Position numbers and translations under genes: made by a program | The notes under the pieces: model-generated | Told to the model about the DNA's origin: nothing | Seen by the model: only the letters and a program-made list of their open reading frames with translations | The model's database searches: none | Shown here: piece after piece, positions 27,157 to 35,320 of the stretch | How the letters are laid out: every line of letters starts with the position of its first letter | Position numbering within the stretch: the first letter of the stretch is position 1 | Assembly (NCBI GenBank): GCA_002839315.1 | Contig: PGXV01000013.1 | Span: 1 to 64,000 of the forward strand | Length of the DNA: 64,000 nucleotides | Origin: Spirochaetae bacterium HGW-Spirochaetae-3 | GTDB taxonomy: Bacteria > Spirochaetota > Spirochaetia > Treponematales > UBA12059 | Reading direction: 5' to 3'

Positions 27157-27212
27157 TAAATCAAGGGTCCGACGGCCCCGCGCACGGTTAGACCCGAAGT
27201 GGAGGATAGTAC

Positions 27213-28586
27213 TTGCAGTTTCAGCGCCCATCGATCATCCAGGAACAGCGGCAAAAGCTTAGCCCGCAGATGATTCAATCCATCCGCCTCATGGCCCTAC
27301 CATTGCAGGAGCTCAAGGAAGAGATCCAGCAGGAGATAGAGGCCAACCCTGCGCTCGAGGTGATCGAGGACAGATCCACCATGTCCCTTGAATCGATACC
27401 GGAAGAGAAAGAATCCGATTCAGAAGCAGTCCAGCGCTTCGAAAACAGCTCCGACCCTGGCTTTAGCCGGTCGAACGATGACGATTCCGATTCCAAGCGC
27501 ATGTTCCTGGAAGGCGCTATTACCGTTGCCGAGACGCTTCAGGAGCACCTGCTATGGCAGCTCCGGTTGCAGCCGATCTCCCAGGCTCAACGGGCGATAG
27601 GCGAGCGCCTCATCCAGAACCTGGACGCTGACGGATTCCATAAGGAAGATCCGTACCTACTATGCAAGGGCTCGTCCAGGGCCTCCGTAGATTCGGTCAT
27701 GGAGATAGTGCGAGGGCTCGAGCCGATAGGCGTCTGCGTCATGGATTTCAGGGAATCGCTGCTCGTGCAGACGGGAATGACGCCCGACGCGCCTCCCAAG
27801 ACCGTGGAAATCGTCCGCGACCACATCGATCTCCTCGAACGCGGCAAGCACCAGGAAATACAGAAGATCCTCAAGATGAGCGACAAGGAGATGGGGGACG
27901 CGCTCGCCTTCATCAAGGCTCTGAACCCTTTCCCCGGAAGGCAATACTCAGCCGAGGAGACGCGGTACGTCACGCCCGACGTACAGGTCAAGCTCAAGGA
28001 CGGCGAATTCGTCATAGTCATCAACGACGAGGAGATACCGGTCATAGGCATCAACCCGTTCTTCGACAGGCTGTCCGGGGAAAAGCACGACAAGGAAACG
28101 GACGTATTCGTCAAGGACAACATCCGCAAGGCGCGCTGGTTCATCCAGAGCATCCAGCAGAGGAACCGCACGCTGCTCAAGGTCGTACGCTCTATCGTGG
28201 AATTCCAGCGACCCTTCTTCGCCAGGGGACCCAAGCACCTGGCGCCGCTGACGCTCAAGGATATAGCCGGCGAGGTCGGCGTCCACGAGACGACTATTTC
28301 CCGCATCGCCGGAAAGAAGTATGTTCAAACCGACTGGGGCATCTTCGAGCTGCGGTACTTCTTCACGAACAGCATCTCCGGCTCGGGCTCGGGCGGTTCC
28401 AGGTTCTCCAAGAGCGGCGTCAAGCAGGTCATCAAGGAGATAATCGAGAACGAGACGAACGCGATGTCCGATCAGGACATAACCGATATCCTGGCCCGCA
28501 AGGGCATCAAGTTGGCGAGGAGGACGGTGGCCAAGTACCGTGGGGAGCTGAACATGGATTCATCGTTCGGCCGCAAGCGCGGCTGA
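27213..28586 (+). CDS. rpoN: RNA polymerase sigma-54 factor
   Basis: This 457-residue sigma factor has the glutamine- and leucine-rich region I (KLSPQMIQSIRLMALPLQEL), an acidic region II, the core-binding region III, a helix-turn-helix (DIAGEVGVHETTISRIAGKKYV) and the C-terminal RpoN box ARRTVAKYR (435-443). It recognises -24/-12 promoters and needs an AAA+ activator. Start is TTG at 27213 with GGAGG seven bases upstream. It is followed by hpf. Likely clients in the window are the ato promoter and the activator AtoC. Confidence 0.97.
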   Translation: MQFQRPSIIQEQRQKLSPQMIQSIRLMALPLQELKEEIQQEIEANPALEVIEDRSTMSLESIPEEKESDSEAVQRFENSSDPGFSRSNDDDSDSKRMFLEGAITVAETLQEHLLWQLRLQPISQAQRAIGERLIQNLDADGFHKEDPYLLCKGSSRASVDSVMEIVRGLEPIGVCVMDFRESLLVQTGMTPDAPPKTVEIVRDHIDLLERGKHQEIQKILKMSDKEMGDALAFIKALNPFPGRQYSAEETRYVTPDVQVKLKDGEFVIVINDEEIPVIGINPFFDRLSGEKHDKETDVFVKDNIRKARWFIQSIQQRNRTLLKVVRSIVEFQRPFFARGPKHLAPLTLKDIAGEVGVHETTISRIAGKKYVQTDWGIFELRYFFTNSISGSGSGGSRFSKSGVKQVIKEIIENETNAMSDQDITDILARKGIKLARRTVAKYRGELNMDSSFGRKRG

Positions 28587-28626
28587 GCGCGATCGGCCGG
28601 GACTATCCGGCCACAAGGAGGTTTGC

Positions 28627-28917
28627 ATGACCATAGACGTCCGTTCAGTGCACTTTGACCTAAGCGAGGCGAACAGGGCCTACCTGGACAAGAAACTCGA
28701 GCGTATCGCGTACGCGAAGGACCTGATCGTCGACCTGCTCTTCGCCTTCACCAAGGAGAAGCAGTTCAAATGCGAGTGCACGATCAACTTCCGGTGGGGC
28801 GCCAGCGCCCACGTACAGGAGACGGACTTCGAACTCGCGGCGGGCATGGACAAGCTGATGGATATCCTCGAGCAGAAAATAAATAAAGAGAAATCGAAGG
28901 TACAGGACAAGAAATAG
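28627..28917 (+). CDS. hpf: ribosome hibernation promoting factor, short form
   Basis: This 96-residue protein has the single beta-alpha domain of HPF/YfiA proteins (VRSVHFDLSEANRAYLDKKLERI, then a lysine-rich C-terminus). It binds the decoding region of idle ribosomes. It lacks the extra C-terminal domain of long HPF, so it would not dimerise ribosomes by itself. AAGGAGG precedes the ATG, 40 bases after rpoN. The rpoN-hpf order is widely conserved. Confidence 0.88.
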   Translation: MTIDVRSVHFDLSEANRAYLDKKLERIAYAKDLIVDLLFAFTKEKQFKCECTINFRWGASAHVQETDFELAAGMDKLMDILEQKINKEKSKVQDKK

Positions 28918-28938
28918 CCTGACCCCGTAACCATACCG

Positions 28939-28965
28939 GAGGCCCCGCTAGCAAGGCGGGGCCTC
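28939..28965 (+). terminator. stem-loop after hpf
   Basis: GAGGCCCCGC and GCGGGGCCTC form a perfect 10-bp stem with a seven-base loop. No T-tract follows, so termination may be partial. Confidence 0.55.
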
Positions 28966-29038
28966 GCCGTAATCCCCAAGATCCAGTAGCCCGCGAACGG
29001 GCCGGGCGGTTCCAGCGACGACCGTCGCCATTGCATCG

Positions 29039-29067
29039 TTGCGCAACGCCCCGAATCGGAGTATGCT
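29039..29067 (+). promoter_or_regulatory. hprK promoter, leaderless arrangement
   Basis: TTGCGC, 17 bases, TATGCT, ending eight bases before the ATG at 29076. No ribosome-binding site lies at a proper distance. Confidence 0.6.
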
Positions 29068-29075
29068 CCCGAACG

Positions 29076-30065
29076 ATGGACGAAAAGCGATTTACCGTTC
29101 TCGATCTCCTCGACCTCGACCTCAAGGAGCATGACGCCCTCGAGCTCCGTTGCATCTGCGGCCGCAAGGGCCTTGGCAGGCATATCAGCGCCCCTGACAT
29201 CAACAGGCCCGGCCTGGCGCTGTCGGGGTTCTTCGAGAGCTTCGCGTACCAGCGCATCCAGCTCATAGGCAGGGGCGAGGCCGCGTACCTGCACCTGCTC
29301 GCGTCGGAAGGCAAAGAGGGAGGCGTATCCAAGATATTCTCCTTCCCTATCCCCTGCTTCATATTCGCGAACGACGAGCCGCCGGCCCCGATGTTCGCCG
29401 AAGCCGCAGAGGCCGCCGATTGCCCCATACTGCTGTCCGACCTGTCTTCCACGGAGCTGTCCTCGAGGCTGATGCGCGTGCTCACCAACGTGTTCGCGCC
29501 CAAGACGAGCGTCCACGGGGTACTCGTCGAGGTATACGGCATAGGCATACTGCTAACGGGCGAATCGGGAGTCGGCAAGAGCGAGACGGCGCTGGAACTC
29601 ATAGAGCGGGGGCATCGGCTCGTAGCCGACGACGTGGTCGAGATACGGTGCGTCAGCGGCAACATACTGATGGGCTCCGGCGCGAACAAGGTGATAGGCC
29701 ACCACATGGAGATCCGCGGCCTCGGCATCATCAACGTGACGCACCTGTTCGGCGTCGGCGCGATCAGGGACAAGAAGCAGGTCCAGCTTATCTGCGCGCT
29801 GGAGGAGTGGGACGCGGCGAAGGTATACGATCGCATCGGAACCGACGAGAACACCCTGGACATACTCGGAGTCCACGTACCTCAGCTCGACATCCCGGTC
29901 AAGCCGGGCAGGAACATCCCCATCATCATCGAGACGGCCGCGATGAACGAGAGGCTCAAGAAGATGGGCTACCATTCGGCCAAGGAATTCAACCAGAATA
30001 TATTAAGATGGCTTGAGAGCGAGAGCGCCCGCGACGTATACTTCGGCCGGGACGATTCTATCTAA
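29076..30065 (+). CDS. hprK: HPr kinase/phosphorylase
   Basis: This 329-residue bifunctional enzyme phosphorylates HPr at Ser46 with ATP and reverses the reaction with phosphate. It has the N-terminal regulatory domain, then the catalytic domain with conserved His147, Walker A GESGVGKS (162-169), ADDVVEI and the signature IRGLGIINV. The ATG at 29076 matches the natural N-terminus; a longer upstream reading has no support. The HPr gene follows after 25 bases. No sugar PTS permease or enzyme I is in the window, so the pair may act mainly as a regulator. Confidence 0.96.
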   Translation: MDEKRFTVLDLLDLDLKEHDALELRCICGRKGLGRHISAPDINRPGLALSGFFESFAYQRIQLIGRGEAAYLHLLASEGKEGGVSKIFSFPIPCFIFANDEPPAPMFAEAAEAADCPILLSDLSSTELSSRLMRVLTNVFAPKTSVHGVLVEVYGIGILLTGESGVGKSETALELIERGHRLVADDVVEIRCVSGNILMGSGANKVIGHHMEIRGLGIINVTHLFGVGAIRDKKQVQLICALEEWDAAKVYDRIGTDENTLDILGVHVPQLDIPVKPGRNIPIIIETAAMNERLKKMGYHSAKEFNQNILRWLESESARDVYFGRDDSI

Positions 30066-30090
30066 CTCGTTCGCGATCGGAGAGTTCTCT

Positions 30091-30357
30091 ATGATTGAGA
30101 AAATGACCGTCATCAAGAATAGGGCAGGCATCCATGCCCGCCCCGCCGCGCTCATCGTGCAGACGGCCGGGAAATTCAAGTCCAAGGTGTTCCTGCAGAA
30201 GGGCGACGATCGCATCAACGCCAAGAGCATCATGGGCATCATCACGCTCGGGGCGGGATTCGAGACCGAGATAAAGATCATCACCGACGGCGAGGACGAG
30301 AACGAGGCGGCCGAGGCCATAGACAGGCTATTCCAGAACCGCTTCGAAGAGGAGTAA
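30091..30357 (+). CDS. ptsH: phosphocarrier protein HPr
   Basis: This 88-residue HPr has both phosphorylation sites: His15 in NRAGIHARPA (enzyme I site) and Ser46 in NAKSIMGI (HprK site). It is therefore able to be a PTS carrier and an HprK substrate. CGGAGAG precedes the ATG. Its stop codon overlaps the start of the kinase gene that follows (TAATG), coupling HPr to the NtrY-like sensor. The conserved serine makes a degenerate role as a mere NPr protein less likely. Confidence 0.95.
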   Translation: MIEKMTVIKNRAGIHARPAALIVQTAGKFKSKVFLQKGDDRINAKSIMGIITLGAGFETEIKIITDGEDENEAAEAIDRLFQNRFEEE

Positions 30358-32126
30358 TGGCCGACCGGAGGCTTCCGTCGCACCGCGCGACCGACGCGGT
30401 CGTCGTCGCAATACTCTACGCAACCGTCTTCGTCGGCGCCTACGCCTATCTCCGCGCATCCATAAACGACGGCGCCGGCTCCAGCGGAATCCAATCCGGA
30501 GCGGCCGCGGCGCTACTGGCGATAACGCCTACGGCGCTCGCCGGCGTCTTGATCGTATCCGGCGTCCGCTTCGCGAGGGAATACCGCAGGAAAGCATGGG
30601 GCTACCGGCTCCGCGCTCGCTTGATCGCCTCGTTTTTCGTCGTCGCCGCTATGGCTACCGTCCCTACTACGCTGTTCCTCGGTTCCCTGACGAACGAGGC
30701 CGTAGGCTCGCCTTCGTCGCTGGTCGTACGGGAGGCGCTACGCGACGGGCTCGATCTCGCGCTCATCTATTACGCGGAGAAGGAAGCGTCGTTAAAGTAC
30801 TCGGCGGAGAACGATATAGGCGCCGTCGTCGCCACCCGCGGCGCCGACGCCGAACGGGTACTCGCGCGACTTTCGGCGAGGGATCCTTCGATCCGCGCCG
30901 TGGAGCTATTCTCGGACGGCGTCTCGGTCTCGTTCGCGGGCGATTCCGCCGCGAGATCCAGGCCAGGCTCCGCGGAGACGGCAAAAAGCGGGTTCCTGCC
31001 TCGCCTTTCGTCGGGAGGCAACAACTACGCCCGCTACTTCTCGTTAAATTCCGGAATAACTGGCGACGGGCGCGCGATATCGACTATCGTCTCGCTACGC
31101 TTCAAGGCGAAAGCCGAGGATGCGGCGACTGGTTTGTCTACGGCCTTGGGCGTTATAGAGCATTCCGGACGCATCGCCGATTCTTTCTCTGCGTATCTCG
31201 CCTTCTTCTCCGCATGCATGGCCTTCCCGTTCTTCGCGATCGCCATGCTCTTCGCGATCGGAGCCGCCGACCGCCTGTTAAACCCGGTCGCGGCCTTGTC
31301 CGAAGCCATCACCAGGGTCGGATCCGGCGCCAGGCGCGCCCCTTTCCTCTCCAAGCCGGGGGACGAAGCCGGAGACCTGATCGAAGCCTTCAACGCGGTC
31401 CTTGAAAGACTGGAACGGTCCCGGGGCGACGAGTTGCGCAACGAGAAGATAGAAGCGTGGCGGGATATCGCCAGAAAACTGGCGCACGAACTCCGGAACC
31501 CGCTGACGCCGATCAGGCTGTCGGCAGAACGGGTACTCAGGCGATGGAAGTCCGACCCCGAAACCGTAGGTGATATCCTCGAGAAATCCATGGTCGCGAT
31601 CGTGCAGGAAGCGGCTAACATGGAGTCCCTGCTTACCGAATTCAGGGATTTCGCCAGGCTGCCGGAGCCTCAGAAGGATTGGATGGGGCTAAAGCAGACG
31701 ATAGACGAAGCCGTGCACCTATACTCTGCCTCGTGGCCGTCGTTAACCATAGACTGCGATGACATCGACCCGGGCCTCGTCCTCAAGGCGGATCGCGGTT
31801 ACCTGAAGCAGGCGCTCGGCAACCTTATCTCCAATGCCGCGGACGCTACCGAGGGTCGCGGCAAGGTCTGGATTCGCGCCGATCTTGTCAAAACGGTCGA
31901 ATCCCGATACTGTAGGATACAGGTCCGGGACGACGGGTCCGGCATTCCGGCCGATGTCCGAGACAAGGTGTTTTCCCCGTACTTCACCACGAAGCCCGGA
32001 GGCACGGGACTCGGCCTGGCTATCGTCGAGCATATCGTGGCGGCACATGGCGGCGGCATACATTTCGACTCCGGCGAAGGCGTCGGCACCGTATTCTATA
32101 TCGATCTACCGGCGGAGAGCGTATAA
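30357..32126 (+). CDS. ntrY: NtrY-like sensor histidine kinase
   Basis: This 589-residue kinase has membrane segments near residues 14-33, 50-70 and 90-110, an extracytoplasmic domain (about 110-280), a further membrane segment (280-303), a HAMP domain, His377 in KLAHELRNPLTPIRL, and an ATPase domain with NLISNAADA, DDGSGIP and GGTGLGLAIV. The layout and the downstream NtrX-like gene mark it as NtrY-type, a family tied to nitrogen, redox or envelope responses. Its start overlaps the ptsH stop by one base. Confidence 0.88.
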   Translation: MADRRLPSHRATDAVVVAILYATVFVGAYAYLRASINDGAGSSGIQSGAAAALLAITPTALAGVLIVSGVRFAREYRRKAWGYRLRARLIASFFVVAAMATVPTTLFLGSLTNEAVGSPSSLVVREALRDGLDLALIYYAEKEASLKYSAENDIGAVVATRGADAERVLARLSARDPSIRAVELFSDGVSVSFAGDSAARSRPGSAETAKSGFLPRLSSGGNNYARYFSLNSGITGDGRAISTIVSLRFKAKAEDAATGLSTALGVIEHSGRIADSFSAYLAFFSACMAFPFFAIAMLFAIGAADRLLNPVAALSEAITRVGSGARRAPFLSKPGDEAGDLIEAFNAVLERLERSRGDELRNEKIEAWRDIARKLAHELRNPLTPIRLSAERVLRRWKSDPETVGDILEKSMVAIVQEAANMESLLTEFRDFARLPEPQKDWMGLKQTIDEAVHLYSASWPSLTIDCDDIDPGLVLKADRGYLKQALGNLISNAADATEGRGKVWIRADLVKTVESRYCRIQVRDDGSGIPADVRDKVFSPYFTTKPGGTGLGLAIVEHIVAAHGGGIHFDSGEGVGTVFYIDLPAESV

Positions 32127-32146
32127 TCGAATAAAGGAAGAAATCC

Positions 32147-33511
32147 ATGGGCGCCATCCTCGTAATCGACGACGAGCCCGGTATTCGGGCCACCGTAAAG
32201 GACATACTCGAGGACGAAGGCTATGCCACCCTTACGGCCGAGGACGGCCCGATAGGGCTCGAGACGCTACGGCGCGAGAGCGTCGACGTCGTCATCCTGG
32301 ACGTATGGCTCCCGAGGATGGGCGGCATAGACGTACTCAAGGCGATCAGAGCGGACCATCCCGCGATCGAGACGATAGTCGTCTCGGGCCATGCGTCGAT
32401 CGATATGGCCGTCAACGCAGTCAAGCTCGGAGCCTTCGACTTTATCGAGAAGCCGCTATCCATAGAGCGCCTCATAACCGCGGTCAGGAACGCCCGAGCG
32501 CTATGCGAGCTGAAGCTCGAGAATTCCAGGCTCAAGCTGAAGACGATAGAGAACGACGACATGATCGGATCGTCGATAAAAATGGCCGAGGTCCGGGAAT
32601 TGATAGACCAGAGCGCCCGTTCCGACGCGCGCGTGCTCATAACGGGAGAGAACGGTACGGGCAAGGAACTGGCGGCCAGGCGAATACACGAGCTATCGGC
32701 CAGAGCCAGCGGCCCCTTCGTCGCGGTCAACTGCGCCGCGATGCCCGATACGCTTATAGAAAGCGAGCTGTTCGGTCACGAGAAGGGCTCGTTCACCGAC
32801 GCGGTGGCGCGGCGAAAGGGAAAATTCGAGACGGCGCATACCGGAACGCTTTTCCTGGACGAGATAGGCGACATGTCCCTATCGGCTCAGTCCAAGATGC
32901 TACGCGCCATACAGGAGATGCGTTTCGAGCGTCTCGGGGGCGAGCAGACGATAGAGGTGGACGTACGGGTCGTGGCGGCGACGAACAAGGACCTGCGGCA
33001 GGAGATAGCCGCCGGCCGGTTCAGGGAGGACCTGTTCTTCAGGCTTAACGTAATCCCGCTACGCATGCCGGCCCTTCGCGAGCGCCCCGAGGACATACCG
33101 GCGCTCGCCGCCTTCTTCCTGGAACGCCTGGGCGGCGGCTCATCAAGAAGGCTTTCAGAGGGGGCGATCGCCGCCTTGTCGAGCTACGATTGGCCCGGGA
33201 ACATACGGGAACTGAAGAATTTCATGGAACGCGTATCGGTAATGAGCGACGAGGATAGTATTTCGGCGGAGACGATCGCGCACTTCATCGGCCGGTCAGA
33301 CGGCAAGGATGAGGAATCTATTCCCGATCGACTCGATACGCTTTCAGAGTTACGCCTTTCCGAGGCCAGAGAAGCGTTCGAACGTGGATATTTACTGCAC
33401 AACTTACGAAAAAACGGATATAATATCGCCAAGACGGCGGAAACCATCGGCGTATATCCAAGCAACCTGCACGCCAAGATAAAGAAATTCGGTATAGAGG
33501 CCGGCGAATGA
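32147..33511 (+). CDS. ntrX: NtrX-like response regulator with altered sigma-54 contact loop
   Basis: This 454-residue protein has a receiver with Asp52, an AAA+ domain with Walker A GENGTGKE (167-174) and Walker B LFLDEIGDM, and a Fis-type helix-turn-helix (GYNIAKTAETIGVYPSNLHA). The loop that contacts sigma-54, GAFTGA in active members and GSYTGA in the AtoC of this window, reads GSFTDA (214-219), with Asp218 in place of the glycine. The ATPase seems intact, but sigma-54 activation is doubtful. AAAGGAAG precedes the ATG. The lexA start overlaps its stop. Confidence 0.88.
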   Translation: MGAILVIDDEPGIRATVKDILEDEGYATLTAEDGPIGLETLRRESVDVVILDVWLPRMGGIDVLKAIRADHPAIETIVVSGHASIDMAVNAVKLGAFDFIEKPLSIERLITAVRNARALCELKLENSRLKLKTIENDDMIGSSIKMAEVRELIDQSARSDARVLITGENGTGKELAARRIHELSARASGPFVAVNCAAMPDTLIESELFGHEKGSFTDAVARRKGKFETAHTGTLFLDEIGDMSLSAQSKMLRAIQEMRFERLGGEQTIEVDVRVVAATNKDLRQEIAAGRFREDLFFRLNVIPLRMPALRERPEDIPALAAFFLERLGGGSSRRLSEGAIAALSSYDWPGNIRELKNFMERVSVMSDEDSISAETIAHFIGRSDGKDEESIPDRLDTLSELRLSEAREAFERGYLLHNLRKNGYNIAKTAETIGVYPSNLHAKIKKFGIEAGE

Positions 33512-34113
33512 ACGAATTAACGGATCGCCAGAAGGAAGTCCTCGATTATATCGAGGCATTCATACGAGAAAATCCCTATCCCCCTACGATCAGAGAAATA
33601 GCGGCCCATTTCAGCATGTCCGTGAAGGGCGCCTACGACCACCTCAAGGCGCTCGAACGCAAGGGACGGATACGCGCGGGCGGAGGGCGATCGCGGAAGA
33701 TAGAGATCATCGGCAAGTCTATCAAGGAGGGCCGCTCTCCGACGATAGAAATACCTATCCTCGGGTCGGTCGCCGCGGGCAAGCCCATCTTCGCCGAGGA
33801 AAACTACGAATCGTGCGTCCACGTCCCCGCGTCCATGGTCGGCTCATCCCGTTGTTTCGCGCTTAAGGTGAAGGGCGATAGCATGATAAACGCGGGAATA
33901 CTCGATGGAGACCTCGCGGTTATAGAACAGCAGCAGGTAGCGGGCGACGGCGAGATCGTCGTGGCGGCGATAGAGGATTCCGTTACCCTCAAGCGCTTCT
34001 ATAAAGAAAAAAGCAGGGTACGCCTGGAACCCGAGAACGAAGCCTACGCGCCGATATTCACCCAGGACGTCCGTATACTCGGCAAGCTTCGCGGCATAGT
34101 CCGTACCTACTAG
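33508..34113 (+). CDS. lexA: LexA repressor
   Basis: This 201-residue SOS repressor has an N-terminal winged helix (TDRQKEVLDYIEAFIREN, PPTIREIAAHFSMSVKGAYDHL) and the S24 autoprotease domain with cleavage site Ala90-Gly91 in SVAAGKP, catalytic Ser125 in GDSM and Lys162 in VTLKRF. It represses DNA-repair genes until RecA triggers self-cleavage. It starts inside the ntrX stop (ATGA), so it is co-transcribed with a two-component system, an unusual setting. I saw no clear SOS box directly before it. Confidence 0.95.
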   Translation: MNELTDRQKEVLDYIEAFIRENPYPPTIREIAAHFSMSVKGAYDHLKALERKGRIRAGGGRSRKIEIIGKSIKEGRSPTIEIPILGSVAAGKPIFAEENYESCVHVPASMVGSSRCFALKVKGDSMINAGILDGDLAVIEQQQVAGDGEIVVAAIEDSVTLKRFYKEKSRVRLEPENEAYAPIFTQDVRILGKLRGIVRTY

Positions 34114-34119
34114 GCGAAT

Positions 34120-35106
34120 ATGGAATCCGTATTCGCGGTAGGAGGCCCGGAACTGGGTCGCCGTAACGACTTTATAAAGCAGCTCCGCGCCCGTTGCCAG
34201 GCCGAGTGGAAGGGCGACCCGGAGGAACACCGGATATACGCCAATGAAACGCCTGTTTCAGCCTTGTTGGACCTGCTGATGAACGGCTCGCTATTCTCTC
34301 CGGGAAAATTCGTACAGTACCTCGGGGCCGACCAGATCAAGGCCAAGGCTGACGTACAGGCCCTCGTCGAGTACGCCAAGCGCCCGGCGGAATCGACCGT
34401 GCTCGTACTGATCGCCGACGGCTTCGGCGTAGACAAGGCTATCGAGGCCGCCATCGGCAAGGACGCGAAGAAGGTATTCTGGGAGCTATCGGCCCAGGAA
34501 ACAGGACGATGGGTCCGCGATTTCTTCGCCACTCAGGGCATCCGGGCCGACGACGAGGCGGTCGACGCGATACTCGACCTCGTAGAGAACAATACCGAGG
34601 CGCTCAGGACGGAATGCTCGAGGCTGGCGCTATTCTTCTCACGCGGATCGACCATAGTCGAAGACGACGTTGAACGCTACATAGCGCACAACCGCGCCGA
34701 GGACGCGTTCAGCCTGTTCGACAAGATGGCCTCAGGCAGCTTCGAGCAATCGCTCGATACGTTATCGGCGATACTGTCCGACCGGGACGGCTCGGGCATA
34801 GGCCTCCTCGCGGGCCTCCTGTGGTCGTTCAGGCGGCTTTCGTCGTTGCACGCCGCCCTATCCGCCGGAGATCCTTTCGAACAGGCGGCGAGAAGCCTCA
34901 GGATTACCCGAAGATCCGCTCTCGCCAGCTATGATTCAGCTCGCAGGCGCTGGCCCAGGAACACCTGCGAGCGACTGGTAGCGTTCGGCGTCGATACGGA
35001 TGCCAGGCTACGCGCCATGGGCCAATCCAACGAAAAGGTCCTGCTCGAGCTATTCGTCTACGCCTGCGTCGTCGTCAAGGGTCCCGTGCCGCTCGGCCGG
35101 GCCTGA
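34120..35106 (+). CDS. holA: DNA polymerase III subunit delta
   Basis: This 328-residue protein matches the HolA family: an N-terminal AAA+-like domain lacking a P-loop, the segment VLVLIADGFGVDKAIEAAI, VENNTEALRTECSRLALFF and AEDAFSLFDKMASGSFEQSL. The delta subunit opens the sliding clamp in the clamp loader. It starts six bases after the lexA stop. Sequence identity in this family is low, so the call rests on pattern and order of motifs. Confidence 0.85.
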   Translation: MESVFAVGGPELGRRNDFIKQLRARCQAEWKGDPEEHRIYANETPVSALLDLLMNGSLFSPGKFVQYLGADQIKAKADVQALVEYAKRPAESTVLVLIADGFGVDKAIEAAIGKDAKKVFWELSAQETGRWVRDFFATQGIRADDEAVDAILDLVENNTEALRTECSRLALFFSRGSTIVEDDVERYIAHNRAEDAFSLFDKMASGSFEQSLDTLSAILSDRDGSGIGLLAGLLWSFRRLSSLHAALSAGDPFEQAARSLRITRRSALASYDSARRRWPRNTCERLVAFGVDTDARLRAMGQSNEKVLLELFVYACVVVKGPVPLGRA

Positions 35107-35320
35107 TTCCGAACCCGACGCCGCCAATCCGACACGAACCGCGTCGGACGATGAGATTACGGACAAGGAATCCCCCGTCGATGCCGATACTCAATAGCGT
35201 AACAGAGCGTCGGCTTTACACGATAGGGGACTAGTATGCTATTGTACGAAAACATCTTGCCTACCGCGTCCTTTCGTAACGTGTACTCGGGGTTGGCTAA
35301 CTGGGCGGTATTCAGCATCT
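35107..35320 (+). other. noncoding gap before the GGDEF-EAL gene
   Basis: I see no gene, terminator or clear promoter in these 214 bases. A TATTCA (35309-35314) lies six bases before the ATG at 35321 but has a poor match and no -35 box. Confidence 0.4.

Noticed and set aside
26934-27212. TTAGTACTTAGTAAAATAAT as a CIRCE element before grpE
   Set aside because: It lacks the inverted 9-base arms with a 9-base spacer that define CIRCE.
31834-33048. A 404-codon open frame overlapping the ntrY-ntrX junction
   Set aside because: Low-complexity Arg-rich translation in another frame of two well-supported genes.
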